The notes under the pieces are model-generated. The model ran no database searches. It was given only the letters and a program-made list of their open reading frames with translations, and had not been told where the DNA came from. A stretch of DNA of 64,000 nucleotides. Origin: a virus. The first letter of the stretch is position 1. Each line of letters opens with the position of its first letter. The translations under genes and the position numbers were made by a program. The DNA is taken from positions 1 to 64,000 of the IMG/VR virus record IMGVR_UViG_3300024231_000003, one strand, 5' to 3'. Below are positions 1 through 8,137 of the stretch, piece after piece.

Positions 1-2
1 GG

Positions 3-434
3 GCTCGTAGAGAACGCAGCTTGGATCAAACTGAACGTGATGCAATTGCAGCAAACGGACTGTTTAATTTAAATGACTTCTTACCTAAGAAGCCAGATGC
101 TGAAGCATTGAATGCTATCTTTGAAAAGTTTGAAGCAAGTGTTGACGGACAGCTTTATGACCCAGAACGATTTGCAACATTTTATCGTCCATATGGTATT
201 GATGCACCATCAAATACTGGAAACTCAGTACCTGCACCATCAGCTATTAATCCAGCACCAGCTACTCCTGCTCCAGTGGCAGCTCCAGCTACTCCTGCTC
301 CAGTGGCAGAAACAGCTCCAGCGGCAGCTCCAGCAGCAGCTCCAGAGGCAGTAGCGGCTCCAACAGCAACAGATGAAGCACAACCAAGTGCTAATGATAT
401 TCTTGCAATGATCCGTCAACGCAAAGACGCTTAA
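3..434 (+). CDS. C-terminal part of a probable gp32-like ssDNA-binding protein (5' truncated)
   Basis: The reading frame is open from base 3, so the gene begins upstream of the window; the TTG at 21 is probably internal. The visible part has a folded-looking segment (LNDFLPKKPD, then YDPERFATFYRPYG), a long Ala/Pro linker and a conserved-looking end, NDILAMIRQRKDA. A disordered linker ending in a short interaction tip is the layout of single-stranded DNA-binding proteins, and uvsX follows directly, so a gp32-type SSB is the best guess. I cannot see the OB-fold or zinc module that would prove it. A hairpin lies just after the stop codon. Another replication protein with a disordered tail is possible. 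Confidence 0.35.
   Translation, partial: ARRERSLDQTERDAIAANGLFNLNDFLPKKPDAEALNAIFEKFEASVDGQLYDPERFATFYRPYGIDAPSNTGNSVPAPSAINPAPATPAPVAAPATPAPVAETAPAAAPAAAPEAVAAPTATDEAQPSANDILAMIRQRKDA
258..309 (+). repeat. Two-copy 27-bp tandem repeat in the Ala/Pro linker
   Basis: A CCAGCTACTCCTGCTCCAGT-type unit occurs twice with a 27-bp period (258 and 285), in frame, so each copy encodes nine residues of the Pro/Ala linker. Related degenerate CCAGCxGCAG units follow to about 350. This probably expands or contracts linker length by slippage. Confidence 0.75.
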
Positions 435-447
435 CATAGCTTTTAAT

Positions 448-469
448 GGAGACGGCAAGAGTCGTCTCC
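448..469 (+). terminator. Hairpin between the gp32-like gene and uvsX
   Basis: GGAGACG (448-454) pairs with CGTCTCC (463-469) around an 8-nt loop, followed by a short AACTTTTAAT tract. It may be a weak intrinsic terminator or a 3'-end processing/stability hairpin, since uvsX starts only 25 bp later without an obvious promoter. Confidence 0.55.
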
Positions 470-493
470 TAACTTTTAATTTTGGAGATATAT

Positions 494-1612
494 ATGTCAA
501 CTAAACCATTTGATATAAGCAAATTCCGCAAAAGTATTACTAAAGCGGTACCCGGACTAAGTGTCGGGTTTAATGATCCAGATACGTGGATCTCAACAGG
601 CAATTACACACTAAACAAATTAATCAGCGGAGACTTTACTAAAGGTATTCCACTTGGCAAAGTAACAGTACTTGCCGGTGAAAGTGGCGCAGGTAAAAGT
701 TATATTGCCGCAGGTAACATTGTTAAAGCAGCACAAGAACAAGGCATTTTTGTAGTACTAATTGACTCTGAGAATGCACTTGATGCAAGTTGGCTACATG
801 CACTAGATGTAGACACAGATGAAAGCAAGCTACTAAAACTTAATATGTCAATGATTGATGACGTTGCTCGTACTGTAAGTGACTTCATGAAAGACTATAA
901 ATCAGAATATGCCGACAAGGAAAAAGAAGAACGTCCTAAGGTATTATTTGTAGTAGATTCTTTGGGTATGTTACTAACACCAACAGACGTTAAGCAGTTT
1001 GAATCTGGTGACATGAAAGGTGATTTAGGTCGTAAGCCTAAAGCTTTAACTGCATTGGTAAGAAACACAGTAAACATGTTTGGTGAATTTAATGTTGGTA
1101 TGTTGTGTACAAATCACACATATGCATCACAAGATATGTTTGATCCAGATGATAAGATCTCAGGTGGCCAAGGCTTCATCTATGCATCAAGTATTGTTAT
1201 TGCAATGCGTAAACTTAAACTAAAAGTAGATGCTGATGGAAATAAAACATCACAAGTACATGGCATTCGTGCAGCATGTAAAGTAATGAAATCTCGTTAT
1301 GCTAAACCGTTTGAAAGTGTACAAGTAGAAATTCCATACGAAACTGGTATGAGTCCATATAGTGGCCTTGTAGAGTTTTTGGAAGCAAAAGATTTACTCA
1401 AGAAGAGTGGTAATAGCTTAGAATATATTAGCCCTGTAACAGGCGAAGTAATTAAGATGTTCCGCAAACCTTGGAATGCTAATAAAGATGGCTACTTAGA
1501 TCTTGTCATGGCAGAATACGATGAAGAGCTTGTAGAAGCTATTATAGACGAAGATGTGGATACAGACGAGATTGTAGCGACAACAGAAAGGGTATCAGAT
1601 AATGGTGCTTAA
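494..1612 (+). CDS. uvsX: UvsX, RecA-like recombinase
   Basis: This is the phage strand-exchange protein. It forms filaments on ssDNA and drives recombination-dependent replication and repair. The RecA core is clear: Walker A GESGAGKS at about residues 62-69, Walker B-like LFVVDSLG near 150, and a DNA-binding loop around GDLGRKPKAL. Length (about 372 aa) fits the family. The frame extends to a TTG at 482, but ATG 494 has a GGAG Shine-Dalgarno (SD) sequence at 484-487 and is the better start. The C-terminus is acidic. The next small gene overlaps its end by 11 bp, and uvsY follows, so mediator and recombinase are co-transcribed. Confidence 0.95.
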   Translation: MSTKPFDISKFRKSITKAVPGLSVGFNDPDTWISTGNYTLNKLISGDFTKGIPLGKVTVLAGESGAGKSYIAAGNIVKAAQEQGIFVVLIDSENALDASWLHALDVDTDESKLLKLNMSMIDDVARTVSDFMKDYKSEYADKEKEERPKVLFVVDSLGMLLTPTDVKQFESGDMKGDLGRKPKALTALVRNTVNMFGEFNVGMLCTNHTYASQDMFDPDDKISGGQGFIYASSIVIAMRKLKLKVDADGNKTSQVHGIRAACKVMKSRYAKPFESVQVEIPYETGMSPYSGLVEFLEAKDLLKKSGNSLEYISPVTGEVIKMFRKPWNANKDGYLDLVMAEYDEELVEAIIDEDVDTDEIVATTERVSDNGA

Positions 1613-1868
1613 CGATAGTGATTTTGAATTTGTTTTTGCAATGTATGATAGTGCAATTAGATTGCTATCAGATAAAGACAAGCCAGCAATGGCACAAGAA
1701 ACAATTCGTCATATGATTGAGTCTGGAGTAGATATTCGACTATCAGCACCTGAAATATCTGATCATTGTGAAATGCTTGAAGATGCAATTACTGAGTATT
1801 TGGAAGGCGAAGAAGAAGATGGATATGAATCTGAATTTGAATATGAAGATGAGGAATATGATTACTAA
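1602..1868 (+). CDS. Small acidic protein between uvsX and uvsY
   Basis: 88 residues with a globular-looking helical N-terminal part and a very acidic, tyrosine-rich tail (EGEEEDGYES, EYEDEEYDY). It overlaps the end of uvsX by 11 bp and its stop codon overlaps the uvsY start (TAATG), so translation is coupled within the recombination operon. The acidic tail could mimic DNA or bind a basic partner such as UvsY, but that is inference. I do not recognise a family. Confidence 0.7.
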   Translation: MVLNDSDFEFVFAMYDSAIRLLSDKDKPAMAQETIRHMIESGVDIRLSAPEISDHCEMLEDAITEYLEGEEEDGYESEFEYEDEEYDY

Positions 1869-2326
1869 TGAGTGTATGGTATCGTAAAGTATCTAGTAAC
1901 TTAGGAGAAATAGTTAACGCTGTTTCTCACTTTGAACGGGAAATTGATAGTGCTAGATTTGAATGTAGCATGAAAGGTGTACTTGAGAAACAAAGTCGAG
2001 ATATGCCTGGTATTGTTGAACATCGCTTTAATCAACTACAGGAAGTTGAGGCAATTCTTGAACATTTGAATACTGAAATGCGTAGATTACGTAGTAAGAC
2101 CTTCCGTAAGTTTTTAGAAAACTATAATAAAGCACTTAGTTCTCGTGATGCAGATAAATTTGTTGACGGTGAAGACGAAGTAGTAAATTTACAATACCTA
2201 ATTAATGAGTTTAGCTTAGTAAGAAATAAATTTATTGGTATAATTAAAGCACTTGAAGCAAAGCAATTTCAGATTAACAATGTAGTTAAATTACGTGCTG
2301 CAGGGTTAGAAGATATCACATTATAA
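1868..2326 (+). CDS. uvsY: UvsY, recombination mediator
   Basis: UvsY loads UvsX onto SSB-coated ssDNA. The 152-residue protein is helical and charged, with the family pattern RHR-like basic segments (EMRRLRSKTFRKFLENYNK) and a C-terminal helical region (LVRNKFIGIIKALEAKQFQI). Size and position after uvsX match T4-like phages. It overlaps the preceding stop by one base and is followed by a strong intrinsic terminator, so it is the last gene of this operon. Confidence 0.9.
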   Translation: MSVWYRKVSSNLGEIVNAVSHFEREIDSARFECSMKGVLEKQSRDMPGIVEHRFNQLQEVEAILEHLNTEMRRLRSKTFRKFLENYNKALSSRDADKFVDGEDEVVNLQYLINEFSLVRNKFIGIIKALEAKQFQINNVVKLRAAGLEDITL

Positions 2327-2348
2327 GTAAAAAATGTTAAACCATTGA

Positions 2349-2377
2349 AAGCGAACGATTTATTTGTTCGCTTTTTT
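2349..2377 (+). terminator. Intrinsic terminator after uvsY
   Basis: AAGCGAAC (2349-2356) pairs perfectly with GTTCGCTT (2366-2373), followed by an unbroken T tract to 2377. It ends the uvsX-uvsY operon. Confidence 0.92.
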
Positions 2378-2378
2378 C

Positions 2379-2410
2379 TTGACTATTGTATTTTTATCTG
2401 CTAGAAATAC
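2379..2410 (+). promoter_or_regulatory. Possible promoter before the 2437 gene
   Basis: TTGACT (2379-2384) is followed after 17 bp by TAGAAA (2402-2407). The same place reads CTAGAAATAC, one base off the late motif TATAAATA. It could be an early promoter, a late promoter, or both. Confidence 0.4.
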
Positions 2411-2436
2411 ATAAGTTAGATAAAAGGATATTAGTT

Positions 2437-3129
2437 ATGGTTACAAATTATACTGCTCTCGACGCTGTTGCATTTTCAATTGAAGTGTACAATAGACAGG
2501 GATTTATAAAAAGTGGTGGTGGCTATTCTAAACAAGTTATTAGTAAAGATGGCAATAATATTATTGAAGAAGTTGAAGATAACAAGACAGTTATTAATAA
2601 TATGATGAATGCAAATTCTCAACCTAATAGCGATCATTTAAAGCAAGCCCAAATCTTAATAGACAAGATTAATGGAAAATTAATGTTAAAGAAGATGACT
2701 AATACTTTAAGCAGTTTTGAAGATAACATGATTAAAGTACTAAATGAAGATCTTAGTAAGTTTGCAGTTTCAATAATAGCAAGTATGCCACACAGTATGG
2801 TGATTGACAAAAAACGTCAAGAGTTGGCTGAACGACTTGCAACAATCAAGCATCACAGTAATTTTTACGGACGCATAGGCACTCGTTATGAAATGGAAGC
2901 TGAAGTAATTGATACTAAATTTATACAAAAGGCATCAATTTACATGATTACTACTTTAGTAAAAACAGACCTAGTTAAATTTTGGTGGAAGGACCAGCCT
3001 GACATTAGTGATATTATTGATGGAAAAACAATTTCTATTCGAGGTACAGTTAAAAGTCACGGTATTAACAGATTTAATGATGCTAAAGAAACTATGCTTA
3101 ATAGGGTAAAAATTGCTTTGACTAAATAA
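2437..3129 (+). CDS. Conserved phage protein with a possible C-terminal OB-like domain
   Basis: About 230 residues. The frame opens at 2386, but ATG 2437 follows an AAAGGA SD sequence and is preferred. The N-terminal half is helical. The C-terminal part (FYGRIGTRYEMEAEV, then TISIRGTVKSHG and ETMLNRVKI) resembles a small beta-barrel found in phage replication-associated proteins, with a 'G.G.R....V, GTVK.H, T.LNR' pattern. This is pattern recognition, not a firm family call. The next gene starts four bases after the stop. Confidence 0.6.
   Translation: MVTNYTALDAVAFSIEVYNRQGFIKSGGGYSKQVISKDGNNIIEEVEDNKTVINNMMNANSQPNSDHLKQAQILIDKINGKLMLKKMTNTLSSFEDNMIKVLNEDLSKFAVSIIASMPHSMVIDKKRQELAERLATIKHHSNFYGRIGTRYEMEAEVIDTKFIQKASIYMITTLVKTDLVKFWWKDQPDISDIIDGKTISIRGTVKSHGINRFNDAKETMLNRVKIALTK
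3123..3128 (+). promoter_or_regulatory. Late-type motif TAAATA placed for a leaderless radical-SAM mRNA
   Basis: TAAATA ends at 3128 and five bases separate it from ATG 3134. A T4-type late -10 ending at -6 would put +1 on the A of that ATG. The motif lies in the stop region of the previous gene. Confidence 0.45.
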
Positions 3130-3133
3130 TAGT

Positions 3134-4201
3134 ATGGCAAAATTTAATAAACTTGAAAAAATAGAATTAGAGCTCACTGGAGATTGCAACGCAGCGTGTC
3201 CATTATGTTCTAGAACGCAAGCTAATATTCCACTACGTGGAAATGGAAATCATACATTAGACGATATTAAGCATGCATTCACTGATATGTTGCCATTCCC
3301 AGAAGAGTTTGAAGTAGCACTATATGGTGCAAGTGGCGATCCTATATTAAATCCAGAGTGTTATGAGATTGTTAAGTGGTTTGTGGACAATGGTGCAGAT
3401 ATCGTTATTTTAAGTACAAATGGTGGATACCAAACTGTTGAATGGTGGGAAAAGATGGCAGCTCTCACCAACACTAGAGTAAAATGGGCAGTAGACGGCG
3501 GACCTGAAACAAATCATATATATCGAGTAAATGTAGTATGGAATACTGTAATGCGCAATATGGAAGCATTCATGAACGCAGGTGGTAAAGGATCATGGGT
3601 TTTTATTCCTTTTGACCATAACATGGATGACTTTGATTTTGCTAGGTCTACCGCAGACAGATTGGGTATGAATTTTGAATCTAAAACTAGTGGAAGAAAT
3701 GCTTTACATAAAGGTTCGCAAGTTAAAAAGTCAAAATCTAAAAAAGATACAACTACAGTTAAATTGCAAGAAGTAGAAGATAAAGAATACAATCATGAAG
3801 ATTTGTCAGAGCTTAGAGAAATACGCCGTCAACAAGATAGAAGAATTGAAGGCAAAAAATTTAATAACGAAGTATTAATAAAAGCCGCCACAACAGTAAA
3901 ATGTAAAGCAATCGATAATCAAGAAGTTTATGTAAGTAATAAATTTGAACTATACCCATGTTGTCACTTACATGATGATATTGATTTTACTCGTGTATAT
4001 GACTTTGGAAAAGATATGCCCAAAGGATGGAATGATATGAGAAAACATTCTATTAATGATATAATGAAATCTGCTCCATTTTCTGAACTAGAAGATAGAT
4101 GGAATCCTGATCACAAATTACACGTTCCTAGATGTGTGTCAACATGTGGAAGTAATGCAGCATATACTCCAAATACAAAATTATTAGATAAAAAATCGTA
4201 A
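3134..4201 (+). CDS. Radical-SAM protein with SPASM-like C-terminus (family A)
   Basis: A CxxxCxxC motif at C18, C22 and C25 (GDCNAACPLC) would bind the 4Fe-4S cluster that cleaves S-adenosylmethionine. A C-terminal cysteine group (CKAID, YPCCHLH, CVSTCG) suggests an auxiliary cluster as in SPASM proteins. Between them lies a Lys-rich insertion. It is clearly paralogous to the protein at 36707: both carry NHIYRVNV.WNTV.RNM. The substrate is unknown; peptide or small-molecule modification is typical of the wider family. It sits alone among replication genes, 27 kb from the other radical-SAM genes. Confidence 0.85.
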   Translation: MAKFNKLEKIELELTGDCNAACPLCSRTQANIPLRGNGNHTLDDIKHAFTDMLPFPEEFEVALYGASGDPILNPECYEIVKWFVDNGADIVILSTNGGYQTVEWWEKMAALTNTRVKWAVDGGPETNHIYRVNVVWNTVMRNMEAFMNAGGKGSWVFIPFDHNMDDFDFARSTADRLGMNFESKTSGRNALHKGSQVKKSKSKKDTTTVKLQEVEDKEYNHEDLSELREIRRQQDRRIEGKKFNNEVLIKAATTVKCKAIDNQEVYVSNKFELYPCCHLHDDIDFTRVYDFGKDMPKGWNDMRKHSINDIMKSAPFSELEDRWNPDHKLHVPRCVSTCGSNAAYTPNTKLLDKKS

Positions 4202-4239
4202 GCTATTGATTTCATTGAAAATATGAATTCACTATTTGC

Positions 4240-4268
4240 TTGACATGTGGTATTAATTAATGTAATGT
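4240..4268 (+). promoter_or_regulatory. Sigma70-type promoter for the AAA ATPase gene
   Basis: TTGACA (4240-4245), 17-bp spacer, TAATGT (4263-4268). The coding start at 4304 has its own AGGAG SD sequence, so this mRNA has an ordinary leader of about 30 nt. Confidence 0.6.
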
Positions 4269-4303
4269 GTACAAGTAAGTTAAAAATGTTTAGGAGAATA
4301 TCA

Positions 4304-5164
4304 ATGGCTACTTCAATGCAACTTAAAAAGACTCGTGCTAAAAAAGCTACTAAAATTTTAGAAGTAGTAAAGTCTGTATCTGAAAATCCAAATGAAACAG
4401 ATGCAGAAATTGTAGAACGTATGCGTGAGCGGTTTTCAATCTTAGATGATATGACACAAGCCTCAATTGATGGTGTTGTTCGTGGTATGGTTGTAACAGG
4501 TCCTCCAGGCGTAGGTAAAAGCTTTGGTGTAGAAGCAGTGTTAGAAAAAAATAGCCTGTTCGATGTAATGGCAGGAAATAAATTACGTTTTGATGTTATC
4601 AAAGGCGCCAGCTCTGCAATTGGTCTTTATAAAGTATTATACCAGAATGCAGATAAGAATAACGTACTAGTACTAGATGACTGTGATACAGTATTGTATG
4701 ACGAGACATCACTTAACTTACTTAAAGCTGCACTAGACTCTAGCAAGAAGCGTAAAATTAGTTGGAATACAGATAGTGCATTGCTAAGACGTGAAGGTAT
4801 TCCAGATACCTTTGAATTTAGAGGTAGTGTTATTTTTATTACCAACTTAAAGTTTGATAATGTGCGTGGTAAGATTAAGGATCATTTAGATGCTATTATG
4901 TCACGCTGTCACTATTTAGATCTTACTATGGATACAATGCGAGAAAAAGTTCTACGTTGTAAACAAATTGTTGCAGATGGTATGCTTAATGAATATCAGT
5001 TTACACAAGAAGAGCAAGATGACTTAATGGACTTCATGTTTGATAACAAAGAAAAGATGCGTGAAATTAGTTTACGTATGGTTACCAAACTTGCAGATCT
5101 AAAACAATCAATGGGTACTAAGTGGAAACGTACTGCTGAAGTAACATGTATGCGAAGGGTTTAA
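4304..5164 (+). CDS. AAA+ family ATPase
   Basis: 286 residues with Walker A GPPGVGKSFG near residue 63-70 and Walker B VLVLDDCDT, followed by an arginine-containing strand/loop region (FRGSVIFITNL, a sensor-1-like Asn). This is a single AAA module without a recognisable partner domain. The frame extends to 4247, but ATG 4304 is preceded by AGGAG. It is not the clamp-loader gp44, whose motifs differ. Its role is unknown; remodelling of a replication or virion complex is possible. Transcribed from the sigma70-type promoter at 4240. Confidence 0.8.
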   Translation: MATSMQLKKTRAKKATKILEVVKSVSENPNETDAEIVERMRERFSILDDMTQASIDGVVRGMVVTGPPGVGKSFGVEAVLEKNSLFDVMAGNKLRFDVIKGASSAIGLYKVLYQNADKNNVLVLDDCDTVLYDETSLNLLKAALDSSKKRKISWNTDSALLRREGIPDTFEFRGSVIFITNLKFDNVRGKIKDHLDAIMSRCHYLDLTMDTMREKVLRCKQIVADGMLNEYQFTQEEQDDLMDFMFDNKEKMREISLRMVTKLADLKQSMGTKWKRTAEVTCMRRV

Positions 5165-5167
5165 AAA

Positions 5168-5503
5168 TTGGAATTTTTAATTAAAGCAATCATTGGCGGC
5201 ATTATTGTCGCCAGTGTTGTTAGCGCAGCGCAGCGAGGCAATCCTACAATAGGTGCACTTATACTGGGTATACCATTAGGTACTATTATTAGTTTAGTGT
5301 TTATGCATTATGGAGGCGGTATTGAGCCTGCAACATTTGCAAAACTAGCCAAAGAGACTGTTTATTTTGTAGTTATTAGTTTAGTATTTTTTCCTATATT
5401 TTCATATATGATTATACACTATAACTTTTGGATAACAATATCTACAGCTATTGGTGTAACTCTAGTTTGTCTATATGTTCTATTATTATATCTTAAGAGT
5501 TGA
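5168..5503 (+). CDS. Small polytopic membrane protein, DUF3147-like
   Basis: 111 residues with about four hydrophobic segments, a charged/Gly-containing first loop (AAQRGNPTIGALILGIPLGT) and a short C-terminus. The pattern is like the DUF3147 inner-membrane family common in marine bacteria. No ATG is available near the 5' end, so the start is a TTG three bases after the AAA ATPase stop, suggesting translational coupling. Its 3' end overlaps the convergent speD gene by 11 bp. Function unknown. Confidence 0.65.
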   Translation: MEFLIKAIIGGIIVASVVSAAQRGNPTIGALILGIPLGTIISLVFMHYGGGIEPATFAKLAKETVYFVVISLVFFPIFSYMIIHYNFWITISTAIGVTLVCLYVLLLYLKS

Positions 5504-5885
5504 TAATCCCGCCACCTATTGTTTCTAAATTGTTTTCACGATCTAGATACTTGTGTTCTACTTTAACAGGATCCCATACTTTGATATGGTCTAATACATG
5601 TTCTGGATCAAATGGTCCGCATGTATAAACATCTAATTGTATAAGTGCAGGAGAAACATCGTTCCATACATGGCATGCCATATGACTAGTTTCAATAATA
5701 ACGGCACATGTTGGTCCATTATTTCCAGGCATATAATCAATATTGCCGCTAATAGGACCAGCAAGTATTTTCATGTCAATTTTATCAACTAAGGATACCA
5801 TCCATTCACGTAACTCTTCTTCTGTTGGAGGCAAGTTTGCCTCAATTCTCAATATAATGTGTTTGTGTACTAATTCTGTACTCAT
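5493..5885 (-). CDS. speD: S-adenosylmethionine decarboxylase-like protein (SpeD)
   Basis: Small pyruvoyl-dependent AdoMet decarboxylases make decarboxylated AdoMet for spermidine synthesis. The motif ETSHMACHVW followed by LDVYTCGPFDP matches the self-cleavage and active-site region, with the serine that becomes the pyruvoyl group in TSH. The 130-aa length fits the short bacterial/phage form. An AAGGAG SD sequence precedes the ATG. A minus-strand TATAAATA (5920-5913) gives it a late promoter. Homologues are common in marine T4-like phages, where polyamines may help package DNA. A different use of AdoMet cannot be excluded. Confidence 0.85.
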   Translation of the reverse strand: MSTELVHKHIILRIEANLPPTEEELREWMVSLVDKIDMKILAGPISGNIDYMPGNNGPTCAVIIETSHMACHVWNDVSPALIQLDVYTCGPFDPEHVLDHIKVWDPVKVEHKYLDRENNLETIGGGIINS

Positions 5886-5912
5886 TGTAATAACTCCTTG
5901 TAGTTATAACTA

Positions 5913-5920
5913 TATTTATA
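5913..5920 (-). promoter_or_regulatory. Late promoter for speD
   Basis: TATAAATA on the minus strand matches the T4 late consensus exactly. It is back-to-back with the early uvsW promoter starting at 5927. Confidence 0.65.
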
Positions 5921-5926
5921 TTTAAC

Positions 5927-5955
5927 TTGACTATAACCCAAAAGTAAGCTATTAT
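5927..5955 (+). promoter_or_regulatory. Sigma70-type promoter for uvsW, leaderless geometry
   Basis: TTGACT (5927-5932), 17-bp spacer, TATTAT (5950-5955). Six bases separate the -10 element from ATG 5962, so +1 should be the A of the start codon. No SD sequence precedes the ATG. Confidence 0.65.
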
Positions 5956-5961
5956 TATATT

Positions 5962-7413
5962 ATGAAATGTAAAATTATCATTAAAGATGAAGTCAATTGT
6001 AAAATTGAAGGTGTGGAACTCTCCACAAGAAAAAAAATGGAAAAAGAACTAAAGTTCTTTATGCCATATGCATACCATGTGCCTTCCTATAAGCTAGGGA
6101 GATGGGATGGTTGTGTAAGCTATTTTAGTATTGGTGGAGCTACATATGTAAACTTGTTAGATAAACTTCTACCAATACTTATTAATGATAAGTACCAAAT
6201 TGAGATAGAGGATTTACGAGATCCTCATGATATGAAATTTACTGCCTGTAACGAAACGACATTCCAACATAAAGTATGGCCAGAGAAACACCCAGTAGCA
6301 GGACAGCCTGTTACGTTGCGTGACTATCAGATTGATATTGTAAATAAGTTTTTAGAAACCCCACATTGTTTGCAAGAAATTGCAACAGGTGCAGGGAAGA
6401 CACTTATAACAGCAGCATTAAGTAATACTATTGAGCCTTATGGTCGTAGTATTGTTATTGTTCCTAACAAGGACTTAGTGCGCCAAACAGAAGCTGATTA
6501 TATTAATCTAGGTCTCGATGTAGGGGTATATTATGGTGATAAAAAAGATATAGGAAAAACTCATACTATATGTACATGGCAAAGTTTAAACAGTATTAAA
6601 AAACGTTTTCGTGATGGATTAAGTGACTTTGGATTAGCTGATTTTGCAGACGGCGTAGTATGTGTTATTGTTGATGAAGTACACCAAGCTAAAGCAGATG
6701 TATTAAAAGAAATGTTAACCAAAGATTTTGCACGAGTTCCATTAAGATGGGGATTGACTGGAACTGTACCAAAAGCTGATCATGAATTTGTGAGTTTACA
6801 GGCATGTCTTGGAGAAGTAGTTAACAAACTAAGTGCAAGTACATTACAAAATGAAGGTGTTTTAAGTCAGTGCCATGTTAATGTAGTACAAATGAAAGAG
6901 CATGTCGAGTATAGTAACTATCAAAGTGAATTATCATATCTTACTACTGATGCTAAACGTATAGAATATATAAGCAGTGTTATTAAGTCGATTTCGCTAA
7001 GTGGCAACACACTTGTACTTGTTGACCGTATCAAAGGCGGACATTTGATATGCGAAAATATTCCAGAAGCACAATTCGTTAGTGGAGAAATGAAAAGTAT
7101 AGATCGTAAAGACGCATATGACGATATTAATGAAGGAACAAATGAAATTGTAGTAGCAACATATGGAGTTGCAGCAGTTGGTATTAATATTCCACGTATT
7201 TTTAACCTAGTATTACTTGAACCAGGTAAAAGTTTTGTTAGAGTTATTCAAAGTATTGGTCGTGGAATACGTAAAGCTGAAGATAAGGATAATGTTCAAA
7301 TATGGGATATTACTAGTTCAGCAAAATATAGCAAAAAACACTTAACAGAGCGTAAGAAATTTTATAAGGAAGCAAATTATCCTTTTACTATTGAAAAAGT
7401 AGATTGGGAGTAA
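5962..7413 (+). CDS. uvsW: UvsW, recombination/repair helicase
   Basis: Superfamily 2 helicase that unwinds branched DNA and R-loops in T4-like phages. Motif I is ATGAGKTL (about residue 141-148), the DEAH-type box is VDEVHQAK, motif III is GLTGTVPK, and motif VI is QSIGRGIRK. The N-terminal ~100 residues form the DNA-binding domain typical of UvsW (YKLGRWDGCVSYF). At 483 aa it is full length. It starts without an SD sequence directly at the predicted transcription start. The next gene begins eight bases after its stop. Confidence 0.93.
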   Translation: MKCKIIIKDEVNCKIEGVELSTRKKMEKELKFFMPYAYHVPSYKLGRWDGCVSYFSIGGATYVNLLDKLLPILINDKYQIEIEDLRDPHDMKFTACNETTFQHKVWPEKHPVAGQPVTLRDYQIDIVNKFLETPHCLQEIATGAGKTLITAALSNTIEPYGRSIVIVPNKDLVRQTEADYINLGLDVGVYYGDKKDIGKTHTICTWQSLNSIKKRFRDGLSDFGLADFADGVVCVIVDEVHQAKADVLKEMLTKDFARVPLRWGLTGTVPKADHEFVSLQACLGEVVNKLSASTLQNEGVLSQCHVNVVQMKEHVEYSNYQSELSYLTTDAKRIEYISSVIKSISLSGNTLVLVDRIKGGHLICENIPEAQFVSGEMKSIDRKDAYDDINEGTNEIVVATYGVAAVGINIPRIFNLVLLEPGKSFVRVIQSIGRGIRKAEDKDNVQIWDITSSAKYSKKHLTERKKFYKEANYPFTIEKVDWE

Positions 7414-7421
7414 GGAAAAAA

Positions 7422-7922
7422 ATGAAGATTTTAACAGTAGATAACGACACATACGACTTAGGGGAGATACCTGAAACCATAGATGATTTACGATATGGGG
7501 TACTTGACTATTCTAATCAACAAAATGTTGATTACTACTTTATACCATTGGTATTTTTAGAAAGCTTTTATGCACCAGCAGCAGTTTTGCAAATTGGACA
7601 GTATACAATTAATATGCCATTAGATTGGAGTGTAGTAATTTGTGACCCTAGCGTTGGTGATCCTGAGGTAATAAGTTTAATGAGTCTAAATGATAGAGGA
7701 TTTCATGCATTTGCATTTAATCCAATAACAGGATTTACTCCACAATTTCTTGATGTAGCTATTACTAACATTTATACAGATGTAAAATGGTATGCACCTA
7801 AATTAAAGTTTGGACATTTGTTATGTATACCTCTACATGATGGACCTAATGCTCCTTGTGTATTATTTGTTAAAGATGCAAACAAGCTACCTGAGGTATT
7901 AGATATTGGAGAACTTTGGTAG
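7422..7922 (+). CDS. Conserved hypothetical phage protein
   Basis: 166 residues starting at ATG 7422 with a GGA-containing SD sequence nine bases upstream; an in-frame extension to 7404 overlaps uvsW and is less likely. It looks globular, with mixed beta strands and a Pro/Gly-rich C-terminal half (CIPLHDGPNAPCVLFVKD). I recognise it only as the kind of protein that follows uvsW in marine T4-like phages. No catalytic motif is visible. Confidence 0.6.
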   Translation: MKILTVDNDTYDLGEIPETIDDLRYGVLDYSNQQNVDYYFIPLVFLESFYAPAAVLQIGQYTINMPLDWSVVICDPSVGDPEVISLMSLNDRGFHAFAFNPITGFTPQFLDVAITNIYTDVKWYAPKLKFGHLLCIPLHDGPNAPCVLFVKDANKLPEVLDIGELW

Positions 7923-7926
7923 TCAT

Positions 7927-8136
7927 ATGAGTGGACAGCGTAGATTTCTAAAAATATGGGCTAGGACTGTTGGTATGCCAATTGGCGTTACTGATGAAGA
8001 CAAGCCTGAGTTTCTTCCTATATCTCAAACAGATGTAAAACGTGCATTACTTTTTAGAACTTTCTGGATTGTCTTGCATATATTAACATGTTGTGCTATT
8101 ATAGCAGGTAACGGAAGAACATTAGGAGCATGGTAA
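7927..8136 (+). CDS. Small single-span membrane protein
   Basis: 69 residues from ATG 7927: a basic N-terminus (SGQRRFLKIWARTVG), a Pro/acidic middle and one transmembrane helix (FWIVLHILTCCAIIAG) ending in GNGRTLGAW. An alternative ATG at 7906 overlaps the previous gene. The layout is that of a small conserved marine-myovirus membrane protein. Function unknown. Confidence 0.65.
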   Translation: MSGQRRFLKIWARTVGMPIGVTDEDKPEFLPISQTDVKRALLFRTFWIVLHILTCCAIIAGNGRTLGAW

Positions 8137-8137
8137 A

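Noticed and set aside
240-500. Minus-strand frame rich in Ser, Cys and Trp opposite the gp32-like gene
   Set aside because: It is the antisense shadow of the Ala/Pro repeats; no SD sequence or promoter and its composition is explained by the repeat.
4304-5164. AAA ATPase as clamp-loader large subunit gp44
   Set aside because: Lacks RFC-type boxes and SRC motif; walker motifs match only the general AAA+ class.
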